The notes: a model not told the origin generated them from the sequence alone. DNA of 64,000 nucleotides from Halobellus captivus (GCF_003697845.1 NZ_RDQE01000006.1:62001-126000); one strand, 5' to 3'. Shown: positions 17,554 to 26,992, counted from the first letter of the stretch. Numbers and translations are program-made.

Positions 17554-18980
17554 TGGTGGTCGGAGACATCTCGACTGGAACGGAGGTACTGGTGATCGGC
17601 GCGGGGCCGGGGGGCTACGTCGCCGCGATCCGCGCCGCACAGAAGGGGCTGGACACGACGCTGGTCGAGAAGGACGCCTACGGCGGGGCGTGTCTCAACC
17701 GCGGCTGCATTCCCTCGAAGGCGCTCATCGCGGCGAGCGGGCTCGCCCACGAGGCGGGCAACGCCGAGTCCATGGGGATCCACGCCGACCCCGCCGTCGA
17801 TCTCTCGCGCATGATGGAATGGAAACGGGGCGTCGTCGACCGGCTCACGGGCGGCGTCGAGAAGCTGTGTAAGGCCAACGGCGTGAACCTGATAGAAGGG
17901 ACCGCGCGCTTCGTCGACGACCACACGGTCCGCGTCGCCCACGGCGGCGACGGGCAGGGCTCCGAGTCGATCGAGTTCGAACACGCGATCGTCGCCACCG
18001 GGTCCCGCCCGATCGAGATCCCCGGGTTCGAGTTCGCCGAGGACCACGTCTGGAGCTCCGAGGCCGCGCTCGCGGCCGAGAGCGTTCCGGACCGCCTCGT
18101 CGTCGTCGGCGGCGGCTACATCGGGATGGAGCTGGCCACCGTCTACGCGAAACTCGGCGCCGAGGTCACGGTCGTCGAGATGCTCGACGATATTCTCGAC
18201 CCCTACGAGGACGACGTGAAACGCGTCGTCCGTGACCGCGCGGAGGATCTCGGGATCGAGTTCCGCTTCGGCGAGGGCGCGTCCGGCTGGTCGGAGGCCG
18301 GCGACGGCGGCCACCTCGTTCACACGGAGACGGAGGACGGAACGGAGTCGGGCTATCCGGCCGACAGGGTCCTCGTCGCGGTCGGCCGCGAGCCCGTCAC
18401 CGGCGGGCTCGACCTCGAGAACGCGGGCGTCGAGACGACCGAACGCGGGTTCATCGAGACCGACGACCGAACCCGGAGCACGGTCGAGCACGTCCACGCC
18501 GTCGGCGACGTCTCCGGCGAGCCGATGCTCGCACACGCGGCCTCGAAGGAGGGGGTCGTCGCCGCCGAGACGATCGCCGGCGAGCCGGCCGCCCTCGACC
18601 AGCAGGCGATCCCCGCCGCCGTCTTCACCGATCCCGAGATCGGGACGGTCGGGATGACGGAGGCCGACGCCGAGGACGCCGGCTTCGACGTCGCGGTCGG
18701 CGAGATGCCGTTCCGGGCCTCCGGGCGCGCCATGACCACCGGCCACACGGACGGCTTCGTTCGGATCGTCGCCGACGCGGACGAGGGGTTCGTGCTGGGC
18801 GCACAGATCGTCGGCCCGGAAGCCTCGGAGCTGATCGCGGAGGTCGGGCTCGCGATCGAACTCGGCGCGACCCTAGAGGACGTCGCCGCGACGGTCCACA
18901 CCCACCCCACGCTCTCGGAGGCCGTGATGGAGGCCGCCGAGAACGCCCGTGGACAGGCGATCCACACGCTGAACCGGTAG
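17553..18980 (+). CDS. lpdA: Dihydrolipoyl dehydrogenase E3
   Basis: A 475-residue flavoprotein disulfide reductase. It has an FAD motif VIGAGPGGYVAAIRAAQ, redox disulfide C47-LNRG-C52, an NAD motif VVVGGGYIGMELA, and the C-terminal catalytic HTHPTLSEAVMEAA (His-Glu pair). It reoxidises dihydrolipoyl groups of PdhC with NAD. The ATG at 17553 overlaps the pdhC stop (TGATG); a GTG at 17550 is possible but less likely. Last gene of the operon; a 244-base gap follows. Confidence 0.93.
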   Translation: MVVGDISTGTEVLVIGAGPGGYVAAIRAAQKGLDTTLVEKDAYGGACLNRGCIPSKALIAASGLAHEAGNAESMGIHADPAVDLSRMMEWKRGVVDRLTGGVEKLCKANGVNLIEGTARFVDDHTVRVAHGGDGQGSESIEFEHAIVATGSRPIEIPGFEFAEDHVWSSEAALAAESVPDRLVVVGGGYIGMELATVYAKLGAEVTVVEMLDDILDPYEDDVKRVVRDRAEDLGIEFRFGEGASGWSEAGDGGHLVHTETEDGTESGYPADRVLVAVGREPVTGGLDLENAGVETTERGFIETDDRTRSTVEHVHAVGDVSGEPMLAHAASKEGVVAAETIAGEPAALDQQAIPAAVFTDPEIGTVGMTEADAEDAGFDVAVGEMPFRASGRAMTTGHTDGFVRIVADADEGFVLGAQIVGPEASELIAEVGLAIELGATLEDVAATVHTHPTLSEAVMEAAENARGQAIHTLNR

Positions 18981-19072
18981 ATCGTTTCCTGCGAGGTCGT
19001 TTCCCGCGGTTAGACGTTCCCCCGACTCCGTGAGCCCCGCGTGACGAACGCGCCGCCGATGTGAAATCGAAT

Positions 19073-19088
19073 TGATATCGCGATATGA
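19073..19088. promoter_or_regulatory. Palindromic operator candidate, copy 1
   Basis: The sequence TGATATCGCGATATGA contains the perfect 12-base palindrome ATATCGCGATAT (19075-19086) and shares 15 of 16 bases with the site at 20099-20114. It sits immediately upstream of an AT-rich GATTTATTATTC (from about 19089), a plausible TATA element for the DUF5783/NifU-like unit. The location and the duplicate suggest a regulator-binding site; the regulator is unknown. Confidence 0.55.
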
Positions 19089-19224
19089 GATTTATTATTC
19101 GTCGAATCCCGGAATGCACTGGATCCGGTACACCCCGGCACGTCCGTCGATCACGCCGCCGTTCGGCGGGAGTCGGCTCCCGTGGATCGACCGGCTTTTT
19201 CCCCGGCGGACCCTCGATTCGGGT

Positions 19225-19551
19225 ATGGCCGACGAGTTCGACCCCGAGAAGTTCGAGGACAAGTACGTCCACTACTTCCCCGAACTCCAGCGGGCGTACA
19301 AGAACGCGTTCAACCAGATGAACGAGCGCTACGACTCCGAGCTGATCCACGGGATCGACCAGATGGTCCTCAACGAATCGGAGCCGACCTACGAGGACGG
19401 GGAGTTCTCCGTCGAACTACCCGAGAACCCTCGCGAGCGGCTTCAGGGGGTTCTCGTCGACGACGAGAAGTTCGAGGCGACCCTCGAGGAGTACGTCGAC
19501 CGGATCGAGACGGAGCTGTACCGAACGCTCGGCGTCGACGCGCCCGAATGA
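19225..19551 (+). CDS. Conserved haloarchaeal protein (DUF5783-like)
   Basis: A 108-residue soluble acidic protein starting MADEFDPEKFEDKYVHYF. It continues with an LQRAYKNAFNQMNE helix, a central NESEPTYEDGEF loop and a helical C-terminus. It matches my recollection of haloarchaeal DUF5783; no function is known. The ATG at 19225 is chosen because 51 additional in-frame upstream residues (from 19072) are low-quality sequence that would also translate the palindromic operator. It precedes the NifU-like gene by 54 bases on the same strand and may share its promoter. Confidence 0.72.
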   Translation: MADEFDPEKFEDKYVHYFPELQRAYKNAFNQMNERYDSELIHGIDQMVLNESEPTYEDGEFSVELPENPRERLQGVLVDDEKFEATLEEYVDRIETELYRTLGVDAPE

Positions 19552-19605
19552 CCGGAGATCCGCCCGAACCAAAGGCATAAGCCGACCGACCGCCAACTCG
19601 AGGAC

Positions 19606-19980
19606 ATGAGCACGGATACGAGCGACGCGGACAACGACCTTCGCGAGCGGGTCACGAACTTCCTGCGGCGCAACTTCCCGCAGATCCAGATGCACGGCGG
19701 CAGCGCCGCGATCAGCCACCTCGACCGCGAGACCGGCGAGGTCCAGATCCAACTCGGCGGCGCATGTTCCGGCTGCGGCATCTCGCCGATGACGATCCAG
19801 GCGATCAAGTCCCGAATGGTCAAGGAGATCCCCGAGATCGAGACGGTCCACGCCGACACCGGAATGGGCGCGGGTGCCGACGGCGACCTCGGCGGGACCG
19901 GCGGCAGCGGCATGTCCCCCTCCTTCCCCGGTGAGACGACCGACGGCGACGACGACGAAGGGCCGCAGGCCCCCTTCTGA
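19606..19980 (+). CDS. NifU C-terminal-domain Fe-S scaffold or carrier protein
   Basis: A 124-residue protein. The NifU C-terminal fold is clear: LRERVTNFLRRNFPQIQMHGG, then QLGGACSGCGISPMTIQ with the cluster-binding CXXC at about residues 54-57. A Gly/Ser/Asp-rich tail of about 35 residues follows and is probably disordered. Such proteins assemble or deliver Fe-S clusters in the cytosol. The SUF system (sufC, sufB) is also in this window, about 43 kb away. Nearby PolD large subunit and the DR2241-type protein have cysteine clusters, but no direct link is shown. Confidence 0.85.
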   Translation: MSTDTSDADNDLRERVTNFLRRNFPQIQMHGGSAAISHLDRETGEVQIQLGGACSGCGISPMTIQAIKSRMVKEIPEIETVHADTGMGAGADGDLGGTGGSGMSPSFPGETTDGDDDEGPQAPF

Positions 19981-20098
19981 CGCCGTCGTCCCTCGGTATC
20001 ACTTCCTCTCGCGTTTTCCCGCCCGATAGCCGATAGCGACCGCGTTTTCCGGGATCGATCGTTCGACGATGAAGCCGTCCGCCACGCACTGATAAATG

Positions 20099-20114
20099 TC
20101 ATATCGCGATATGA
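20099..20114. promoter_or_regulatory. Palindromic operator candidate, copy 2
   Basis: TCATATCGCGATATGA is a perfect 16-base palindrome. It directly follows an AT-rich TGATAAATG (20090-20098, TATA-like) and ends 64 bases before the ATG of the PPC-domain gene. A site between TATA box and transcription start is the classical position for repression. It matches copy 1 at 19073-19088 in all but one position. Confidence 0.6.
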
Positions 20115-20178
20115 AAAACCGATCCCGGTCGGTTCGACGACTGAAGGGTTTTTGCCCCCCGGGCCGTCATCGCTTCCT

Positions 20179-20598
20179 ATGCAGTACCGCGAAGTCGAGC
20201 CGACGGCGGAGTACGTCGCGCGGTTCGAGACGGGGGCCGACTGGCGCGAGGAGATCGAGGACCTCGCCCGCGAGGAGGACGTCGACGCCGGGTGGTTCTC
20301 GGCGCTCGGTGCCGTCCAGGACGCGGAGGTCTGGTTCTACGACCAGGAGGAGACGGAGTATCGATCGGTGACGTTCGACGAACCGCTGGAGGTCGCCGCC
20401 TGCGTCGGCAACGTCTCGCTCCTCGAGGACGACGTCTTCGCGCACACGCACTCGGTGGTGTCACGACCGAGCGGACAGGCGCTCGCGGGCCACCTCGACT
20501 CGGCGACCGTCTGGGCCGGCGAGTGTCACCTTCGGGCGTTCGCGGAGCCGCTCGAACGCACACACGACCCGGTCACCGACCTCGACCTATGGCTCTGA
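20179..20598 (+). CDS. PPC-domain (DUF296) DNA-binding-type protein
   Basis: A 139-residue protein covering one PPC domain. The core has GWFSALGAVQDAEVWFYDQ, a LLEDDVFAHTHSVVSRPSG segment with clustered histidines that can bind metal, and GHLDSATVWAGECHLRAF. PPC domains occur in plant AT-hook proteins and as stand-alone prokaryotic proteins thought to bind DNA; the archaeal role is not established. The ATG at 20179 lies 65 bases after the 16-base palindrome. The stop is 13 bases before the PolD large-subunit ATG on the same strand, so the two are probably one transcription unit. Confidence 0.8.
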   Translation: MQYREVEPTAEYVARFETGADWREEIEDLAREEDVDAGWFSALGAVQDAEVWFYDQEETEYRSVTFDEPLEVAACVGNVSLLEDDVFAHTHSVVSRPSGQALAGHLDSATVWAGECHLRAFAEPLERTHDPVTDLDLWL

Positions 20599-20611
20599 CC
20601 CGGCGGCAGCG

Positions 20612-23600
20612 ATGAGACCGGCCGACGAGCGCTACTTCGCGCGGCTCGAGGATCGGCTCGACGAGGCGTTCGAGGTCGCGGAGACCGCGAAGGCACAGGG
20701 GAAGGACCCCGAGCCGGAGATCGAGATCCCGGTCGCCCGCGACATGGCCGACCGGGTCGAGAACATCCTCGGGATCGACGGCGTCGCGGAGCGCGTCCGT
20801 GAGTTGGAAGGCGAGATGTCCCGCGAGGAGGCAGCCCTCGAACTCGTCACCGACTTCGTCGAGGGAACCGTCGGCGACTACGACTCCCGCGCCGGCAAGA
20901 TCGAGGGGGCGGTCCGGACCGCCGTGGCGCTCCTCACCGAGGGCGTCGTCGCCGCGCCGATCGAGGGGATCGACCGCGTCGAACTGCTGGAGAACGACGA
21001 CGGCACCGAGTTCATCAACGTCTACTACGCGGGGCCGATCCGGTCGGCCGGCGGGACCGCACAGGCGCTGTCGGTACTGGTCGCCGACTACGCACGAGCA
21101 CTCTTGGGGATCGACGAGTACCACGCACGAACCGAGGAGGTCGAGCGGTACGCCGAGGAGATCGCTCTGTACGACCGCGAGACAGGGCTCCAGTACACGC
21201 CGAAGGACGAGGAGTCGAGGTTCATCGCCGAGAACATCCCCATCATGCTCGACGGGGAGGCGACCGGCGACGAGGAGGTATCTGGGTTCCGCGACCTCGA
21301 ACGGGTCGACACCAACTCCGCACGCGGCGGGATGTGTCTCGTCGCCGCGGAGGGTATCGCCCTGAAGGCCCCGAAGATCCAGCGGTACACCCGCGACCTC
21401 GACGAGGTCGACTGGCCGTGGCTCCAGGACCTCATCGACGGGACGATCGGGAAGGAGGAGGACGGCGACGAGGAAGCCGCTGCCGACGACGACGGTGACG
21501 GAAGCGACGCGGACGGCGAGCCGGGTGACGGCGACGGGGAGAGGGCGATCGACGGCGAGGCGGACGAAGAGGGAGCGGCCGGCCCCGCCGGGCCGCTCCG
21601 GCCGAAACCGTCGCAGAAGTTCCTGCGGGACCTGATCGCCGGACGCCCGGTGTTCACGCATCCCTCGGAGGACGGCGGGTTCCGGCTCCGCTACGGTCGC
21701 GCACGGAACCACGGGTTCGCGACCGCGGGCGTCCATCCGGCGACGATGCACCTCGTGGACGACTTCCTCGCGACCGGGACGCAGATCAAGACCGAGCGTC
21801 CGGGGAAGGCCGCGGGCGTCGTCCCCGTCGACTCCATCGAGGGGCCGACGGTGAGGCTCGCGAACGGCGAGGTCCGGCGGATCGACGACCCCGAGGAGGC
21901 GCTCGCGGTCCGCAACGGCGTGGAGGAGATCCTCGACCTGGGCGAGTACCTCGTCAACTACGGGGAGTTCGTCGAGAACAACCACCCCCTCGCGCCGGCC
22001 TCGTACGTCTACGAGTGGTGGGTCCAGGAGTTCGAGGCCGCCGGCGCGGACGTGCAGGCGCTCGACGACGACCCCAACGTCGACCTCGAACACCCGAGCG
22101 TCGACGAGGCGATCGAGTGGGCGAAAGCGTACGGCTGTCCGCTCCACCCCGAGTACACCTACCTCTGGCACGACGTGAGCGTCGAGGCGTTCGAGGCGCT
22201 CGCGGACGCGGTCGCCGACGGCGAGATCGTCGAGGGCGTTCTGGCGATCGAGCACACCGACTCGGTCGCGCGCACGCTCGAGACGCTGCTCGTCGAGCAC
22301 GCCGCCACGCCCGACGCGCTCCGGATCCCGACGTGGCGACCGCTGGCGCGTTCGCTGGGGATCGACGACGGGCTGCGGAAGGAGTGGGAGGAGCTGCCCG
22401 CGTCCGCCCGCGAGTGGGACGGCGGCGACAACGCGGTGCGAGCCGTGGACGCGGTCGCGCCGTTCGAGGTCCGCGAGCGCGCGCCGGTCCGGATCGGCAA
22501 CCGGATGGGTCGCCCGGAGAAGTCGGAGAGTCGCGACCTCTCGCCGGCGGTCCACACGCTCTTCCCCATCAACGAGGCCGGCGGCCCGCAACGCGACGTG
22601 GCGAAGGCCGCGGGAACGATGGACGACCGCGGGCGGCGCGGCCATCACGAACTCGAGGTCGCAGACCGGGCCTGTCCCGACTGCGGCACCCACACCTATC
22701 GATCGGCGTGTCCCGACTGCGGCACCCACACCGAGCCCCACTACGAGTGCGGCGACTGCGGAACTGTCTGTGAGCCCGACGAGGCGGGCCGCGTCGAGTG
22801 TCCGCGCTGTGAGTGGGAGGTGACCGCGGCTACCTACCAGGAGGTCGACCTCAACGACGCCTACCGCTCGGCGATGGAAGTCGTCGGCGAGCGCGAGTCG
22901 GCCTTCGAGATCCTCAAGGGCGTCCAGGGTCTCACCTCGACGAACAAGACGCCCGAGGCCATCGAGAAGGGGATCCTCCGCGCGAAGAACGGCGTCACCT
23001 CGTTCAAGGACGGCACGGTCCGGTACGACATGACCGACCTCCCGGTCACGTCGGTCCGCCCGGAGGAACTCGACGTCACCGCGGACCACTTCCGGGAGCT
23101 GGGGTACGAGACCGACGTCGACGGCGACCCGCTCCGCCACGACGACCAGCTGGTCGAGTTGAAGGTACAGGACGTGGTGCTCTCGGACGGGGCTGCCGAA
23201 CACATGCTTCGGACGGCCGACTTCGTCGACGACCTCCTCGAGCAGTTCTACGACCTGCCTCGCTTCTACGAGGTGAACGAGCGCGACGACCTCGTCGGCG
23301 AGCTCGTCTTCGGGATGGCCCCGCACACGAGCGCGGCGACCGTCGGGAGGGTGATAGGGTTCACGTCGGCCGCGGTGGGTTATGCTCACCCGTACTTTCA
23401 CGCCGCGAAGCGGCGGAACTGCTTCCACCCGGAGACGAAGATCTGGTACGAGGATGAGACAGGGAGCCTGCGATACGACGAAATTGACGACTTCGTCGAA
23501 ACGTATCTCGATCGGTCCGATGTCGAATTTGACGACTTCGGGACCGCCGTCGGTGAGATGGAAGCCGTTGACGGGGAGCTGCGAGTTCCGTCGTTGACCG

Positions 23601-25732
23601 CGGACGGCGAGCGCGTGTCTCGGCCAGTCGAGGCCGTCAGCAAACACCCGGCATCAGATCACGTGATCGATATCCGAACAGCATCGGGACGATCGATAAC
23701 CGTCACGCCAGACCACAGCGTTCACGTGTACGACGTGGAGTCGGACCGGATCGTCGGAAAGGAGGCAAGAGATATCGAAACGTCCGACAGCCTGGTCGTC
23801 CCTGAGTCGGTCGACTCCGAGCCAGCCCACGGTGACGTAAGCGATCGAACGCACCGACACTTCGACCTGCTCGACGAGTTCATCGACAGCGAGGCTGTTC
23901 CGACCGATCGCCTCATGATCAAGGGACTGGACAAGGACCAGATGTACGAACTCTTCAAGGACGCGTTCGCCGAGGACTGGGATGGGCGCTTCTATCCGCT
24001 TCAGAGTACGACCGAGGTGTTCGACACGAACAAGAAGACGCTGAGTAACTACCTGTACCGGGGGAGTTTCCCCGTGTCGTACCTCAAGCGGTGTTTCTCC
24101 TCGACCGACGAACTCCTCGAGTTCGTCCCGGACGACGTGACGCTCGGGATGAAACGAGACCGCACCGAGATCGATCGGTTCGTAGAACTTAATGATCGGG
24201 TGGCGACACTTCTCGGCTACTATGCGGCGGAAGGGTTCGCCCGCAAACAGGAGACGCCGAAGGGGACGATCCACCAGACGACGATCTGCGGTACCGAGAC
24301 GGAGGCGAGAGAGTTCTTCCTCGACGTCCTTCGCGAGGAGTTCGGCGTGGACCCGTACGAAGAGAATCACGCGAAAGTGACCGTCTCCGGACGGCTGTTG
24401 CGCGCGTTCTTCGACTCGGTACTCGACGCAGGCGTGTACGCACACACGAAACGTGTGCCGGCTCCGGTCTTCGACGCGTCGGAGACGATCGTCGGTGCGT
24501 ATCTGAGCGGCTACTTCAGCGGTGACGGCGGTGTGGACGAGGGGTCACTCCGGATCACGGCGACGACGGTGAGCGAGGAACTCCGGGAGGATCTGCTCGG
24601 ACTACTCAGACGGCTCGGTATCCACGCGACGGTCGATCGACCGAAACGGGTCCGGCTCCACGACAAGTTCCCCGAGTTCTACGACGAGAGCGACATGCGG
24701 CTGAACGCACAGACGTACGTTCTCGCCGTCTCCTCGCGGGATGCCGTCCGATTCGCCGAGACGGCGGGCTTTCACCTCTCTCGCAAGGCAGATCGGCTCG
24801 CGGAGAACGTCGCGTCGATCTCGCCGAACGCGCCGCGGATGGCGGACGGTGGCTCCGGTGAGTACCTCGTCGACGACGTCGACACGATCGAGGTCGTCGA
24901 GAGCGACACCGAGTACGTCTACTGTCTCACCGTCGAGGACACTCACTCGCTCGTCGCGAACGACCTGTCGGTCGATCAGTGTGACGGTGACGAGGATTGC
25001 GTCATGCTCCTCATGGACGGGCTGCTCAACTTCTCAAAAACCTTCTTACCCGATCAGAGAGGTGGAAAGATGGACGCGCCGCTCGTGATGTCCTCGCGGA
25101 TCGACCCGTCGGAGATCGACGACGAGGCGCACAACATGGACATCGTGCGGCGGTATCCGCTGGAGTTCTACGAGGCGACCCGCGAGATGGCCGATCCCGA
25201 GGCGGTCGAAGAGCGGATCCAGCTCGGCGAGGACACGCTCGGCACCGACGACGAGTACCGCGGGTTCGACCACACCCACGACACGACGGACATCGCGATG
25301 GGGCCGGACCTCTCGGCGTACAAGACGCTCGGCGACATGATGGAGAAGATGGACGCCCAGTTGGAGCTCGCCCGGAAGCTCCGCGCGGTCGACGAGACGG
25401 ACGTCGCGGAGCGCGTCATCGAGTACCACTTCCTGCCCGACATCATCGGGAACCTCCGGGCCTTCTCGCGCCAGGAGACGCGGTGTCTCGACTGCGGCGA
25501 GAAGTACCGGCGGATGCCCCTCTCCGGCGACTGTCGGGAGTGCGGCGGTCGGGTGAACCTCACCGTCCACGAGGGCTCCGTGAGCAAGTACGTCGACACC
25601 GCCATCGAGGTCGCGGAGCGGTTCGGCTGCCGTCCCTACACCAAACAGCGGCTGTACGTGCTCGAGGACGCGCTGGAGTCGATATTCGAGGACGACACCA
25701 ACAAACAGTCGGGCATCGCGGACTTCATGTGA
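20612..25732 (+). CDS. polD2: DNA polymerase D large (catalytic) subunit DP2, with one intein
   Basis: A 1706-residue precursor; removal of the 520-residue intein leaves an 1186-residue DP2. The N-terminus (DERYFARLEDRLDEAFEVA) and YYAGPIRSAGGTAQALSVLVADYAR are typical. A zinc-binding region (about residues 685-735) has repeated CPDCGTHT units. After the intein come CDGDEDCVMLLMDGLLNFSK, containing the catalytic acidic residues, and a C-terminal zinc finger CLDCGEKYRR...CRECGG. With the small subunit DP1 (not in the window) it forms the replicative family D polymerase. An acidic insertion lies near residues 285-330. It probably shares a transcript with the PPC-domain gene. Confidence 0.95.
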   Translation: MRPADERYFARLEDRLDEAFEVAETAKAQGKDPEPEIEIPVARDMADRVENILGIDGVAERVRELEGEMSREEAALELVTDFVEGTVGDYDSRAGKIEGAVRTAVALLTEGVVAAPIEGIDRVELLENDDGTEFINVYYAGPIRSAGGTAQALSVLVADYARALLGIDEYHARTEEVERYAEEIALYDRETGLQYTPKDEESRFIAENIPIMLDGEATGDEEVSGFRDLERVDTNSARGGMCLVAAEGIALKAPKIQRYTRDLDEVDWPWLQDLIDGTIGKEEDGDEEAAADDDGDGSDADGEPGDGDGERAIDGEADEEGAAGPAGPLRPKPSQKFLRDLIAGRPVFTHPSEDGGFRLRYGRARNHGFATAGVHPATMHLVDDFLATGTQIKTERPGKAAGVVPVDSIEGPTVRLANGEVRRIDDPEEALAVRNGVEEILDLGEYLVNYGEFVENNHPLAPASYVYEWWVQEFEAAGADVQALDDDPNVDLEHPSVDEAIEWAKAYGCPLHPEYTYLWHDVSVEAFEALADAVADGEIVEGVLAIEHTDSVARTLETLLVEHAATPDALRIPTWRPLARSLGIDDGLRKEWEELPASAREWDGGDNAVRAVDAVAPFEVRERAPVRIGNRMGRPEKSESRDLSPAVHTLFPINEAGGPQRDVAKAAGTMDDRGRRGHHELEVADRACPDCGTHTYRSACPDCGTHTEPHYECGDCGTVCEPDEAGRVECPRCEWEVTAATYQEVDLNDAYRSAMEVVGERESAFEILKGVQGLTSTNKTPEAIEKGILRAKNGVTSFKDGTVRYDMTDLPVTSVRPEELDVTADHFRELGYETDVDGDPLRHDDQLVELKVQDVVLSDGAAEHMLRTADFVDDLLEQFYDLPRFYEVNERDDLVGELVFGMAPHTSAATVGRVIGFTSAAVGYAHPYFHAAKRRNCFHPETKIWYEDETGSLRYDEIDDFVETYLDRSDVEFDDFGTAVGEMEAVDGELRVPSLTADGERVSRPVEAVSKHPASDHVIDIRTASGRSITVTPDHSVHVYDVESDRIVGKEARDIETSDSLVVPESVDSEPAHGDVSDRTHRHFDLLDEFIDSEAVPTDRLMIKGLDKDQMYELFKDAFAEDWDGRFYPLQSTTEVFDTNKKTLSNYLYRGSFPVSYLKRCFSSTDELLEFVPDDVTLGMKRDRTEIDRFVELNDRVATLLGYYAAEGFARKQETPKGTIHQTTICGTETEAREFFLDVLREEFGVDPYEENHAKVTVSGRLLRAFFDSVLDAGVYAHTKRVPAPVFDASETIVGAYLSGYFSGDGGVDEGSLRITATTVSEELREDLLGLLRRLGIHATVDRPKRVRLHDKFPEFYDESDMRLNAQTYVLAVSSRDAVRFAETAGFHLSRKADRLAENVASISPNAPRMADGGSGEYLVDDVDTIEVVESDTEYVYCLTVEDTHSLVANDLSVDQCDGDEDCVMLLMDGLLNFSKTFLPDQRGGKMDAPLVMSSRIDPSEIDDEAHNMDIVRRYPLEFYEATREMADPEAVEERIQLGEDTLGTDDEYRGFDHTHDTTDIAMGPDLSAYKTLGDMMEKMDAQLELARKLRAVDETDVAERVIEYHFLPDIIGNLRAFSRQETRCLDCGEKYRRMPLSGDCRECGGRVNLTVHEGSVSKYVDTAIEVAERFGCRPYTKQRLYVLEDALESIFEDDTNKQSGIADFM
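22673..22732. repeat. Direct repeat of 24 bases within the DP2 zinc region
   Basis: The same 24 bases occur at 22673-22696 and 22709-22732, offset by 36 bases (12 codons). Both encode CPDCGTHT, giving two adjacent CXXC knuckles in the DP2 zinc-binding region. Identity at the DNA level, including synonymous positions, suggests recent duplication or conversion of one knuckle onto the other. Confidence 0.8.
23420..24979 (+). other. Intein in PolD large subunit with LAGLIDADG homing endonuclease
   Basis: Residues 937-1456 of the precursor (520 aa). The N-terminal splice motif starts at Cys937 (CFHPETKIWYED); block B has a TPDHS motif; the C-terminal block has VYCLTVEDTHSLVAND. The junctions read AAKRRN/C and SVDQ/C, so the last residue is Gln with Asp before it, instead of the usual His-Asn. 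Two dodecapeptide motifs of a LAGLIDADG endonuclease are present: LLGYYAAEGFA and YLSGYFSGDGG. One sampled 60-base block is about 52% GC, lower than the surrounding extein. It would self-splice after translation. Confidence 0.92.
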
Positions 25733-25781
25733 GGTCGCCGCGGCGACTTCGTGGGCGTTCGTCGATCTCCGGAACCCGCCA

Positions 25782-26990
25782 CTACTCGCCGTCGTCCGGG
25801 TCGGTCGGCACGCCGCCGAGGTTCCCCTCCTCGTCGAACAGCTTCGCGCGGAGGAACCGGGCACGGTAGCGGTTCGCGCCCTCCTTCGTGTCCGCCTCGC
25901 GGATCTCGTCGATCCGGCCGTCGGCGACCGCGTCGACGACCGCCTCGAGCTGTTCCTTCTCGCTCGGCGTCAGCTCGAACTCGTACGTTCGAGGTTGCTC
26001 GCTCTCCAGACGGGTCCACTTGCGCGCGGCGCTGACGACGACGGAACAGGGCTCCCGGCAGGGGAAGACGCCGTCGCCGCCGTCGACGTCGAGGTCGGTC
26101 TCCTCGTCGTACTCCCACTCCCGGCGTTTCAGACACTGCGAGTCGTCACAGCACGCCTCCGCCACCCAGTTCACGTGCTCGTGGCCCTCGCCGCGGTCCC
26201 ACGTCTCGATCACGCCGTATATCCCCGACTGTCGCTCCATCGTCTCGCGCCAGTGGTTCACGTCGAGGTCCCCCTCGCGCTCGCGGTGCCAGTTCGCGAC
26301 CGTCGCCGGGTAGACCGTCTCGACGAGCTCGTAGGCGTCCCGCGGCCCCAACTCGGGAAACGCCCAACCGCGCCGCAGGGACGGCGCGGTCTTCAGCGGC
26401 CGGTACCGCCCCTTTCCGTCGAGTTTGACGATCTCGCGCGCGTCGAGCGGGTCGTCGTGCGTCTCGAGGTCGTCGACCGGGACGCCCGCGTCGTCGACGT
26501 GGCGCACCTCGTACCGGCGCTCGCCGCGGTCGGTGACGGTCGCGGTGATCCGCAACTGGCCCCAGGCGCGCTCGATGCCCTCGGAGAGCGCGGCGTACCG
26601 GGTCGCCACCGTCGCGCCGTCGGCGTCCTCGATCCACCGGAGGAACGCCCGCCGGGGGCCGAACTCCCCGACGACGCGCTCGAAGGCGTACCAGTCGGTG
26701 ACCCGGGGGGCACGCTCCGCGAGCGCCGCGTGGAGGTCACGCTCGCTCAGGCCCGTCCGGAGGTCGTCGCCGGCGGGTTCGAGGACGTAGGCGCCCTCGG
26801 CGTCGGGGTCACGCCCGACCGCGAACCCCTCGAACCGGATCCGCTCGTCGGGAGCGAGGTCGCCGATCGCGTCGAGAACCGCGTCGAACGCGTCGCTCGG
26901 GAGGTCGGTCTCGGGGACTGCGGGCTCGTCGGTCGTGGTCGTCCCCCCGTCAGGCGTCGCGGTGGCGGGGTCGGGAGTCGGGTCCGCCAC
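25782..26990 (-). CDS. DR2241-family protein with C-terminal Fe-S cluster domain
   Basis: A 402-residue protein starting at GTG 26990. The central region is a mixed alpha/beta domain. The C-terminal part carries a cysteine set ACCDDSQCLKRREWEY followed about 20 residues later by VFPCREPCSVVVSAARKW, consistent with a 4Fe-4S site. This pattern matches the DR2241 family, which in haloarchaea sits next to CbiX. Here it follows cbiX by two bases on the same strand, so it probably works with the chelatase in cobalamin or other tetrapyrrole metabolism. The biochemical role is not known. A run of Thr, Pro and Ala at residues 5-25 is likely disordered. Confidence 0.8.
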   Translation of the reverse strand: MADPTPDPATATPDGGTTTTDEPAVPETDLPSDAFDAVLDAIGDLAPDERIRFEGFAVGRDPDAEGAYVLEPAGDDLRTGLSERDLHAALAERAPRVTDWYAFERVVGEFGPRRAFLRWIEDADGATVATRYAALSEGIERAWGQLRITATVTDRGERRYEVRHVDDAGVPVDDLETHDDPLDAREIVKLDGKGRYRPLKTAPSLRRGWAFPELGPRDAYELVETVYPATVANWHREREGDLDVNHWRETMERQSGIYGVIETWDRGEGHEHVNWVAEACCDDSQCLKRREWEYDEETDLDVDGGDGVFPCREPCSVVVSAARKWTRLESEQPRTYEFELTPSEKEQLEAVVDAVADGRIDEIREADTKEGANRYRARFLRAKLFDEEGNLGGVPTDPDDGE

Positions 26991-26992
26991 GG

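Noticed and set aside
20573-23647. A 1024-codon minus-strand open frame over the PolD gene
   Set aside because: Mirror-image of strongly biased codons in DP2; no recognisable domain, and the opposite strand has clear polymerase motifs.
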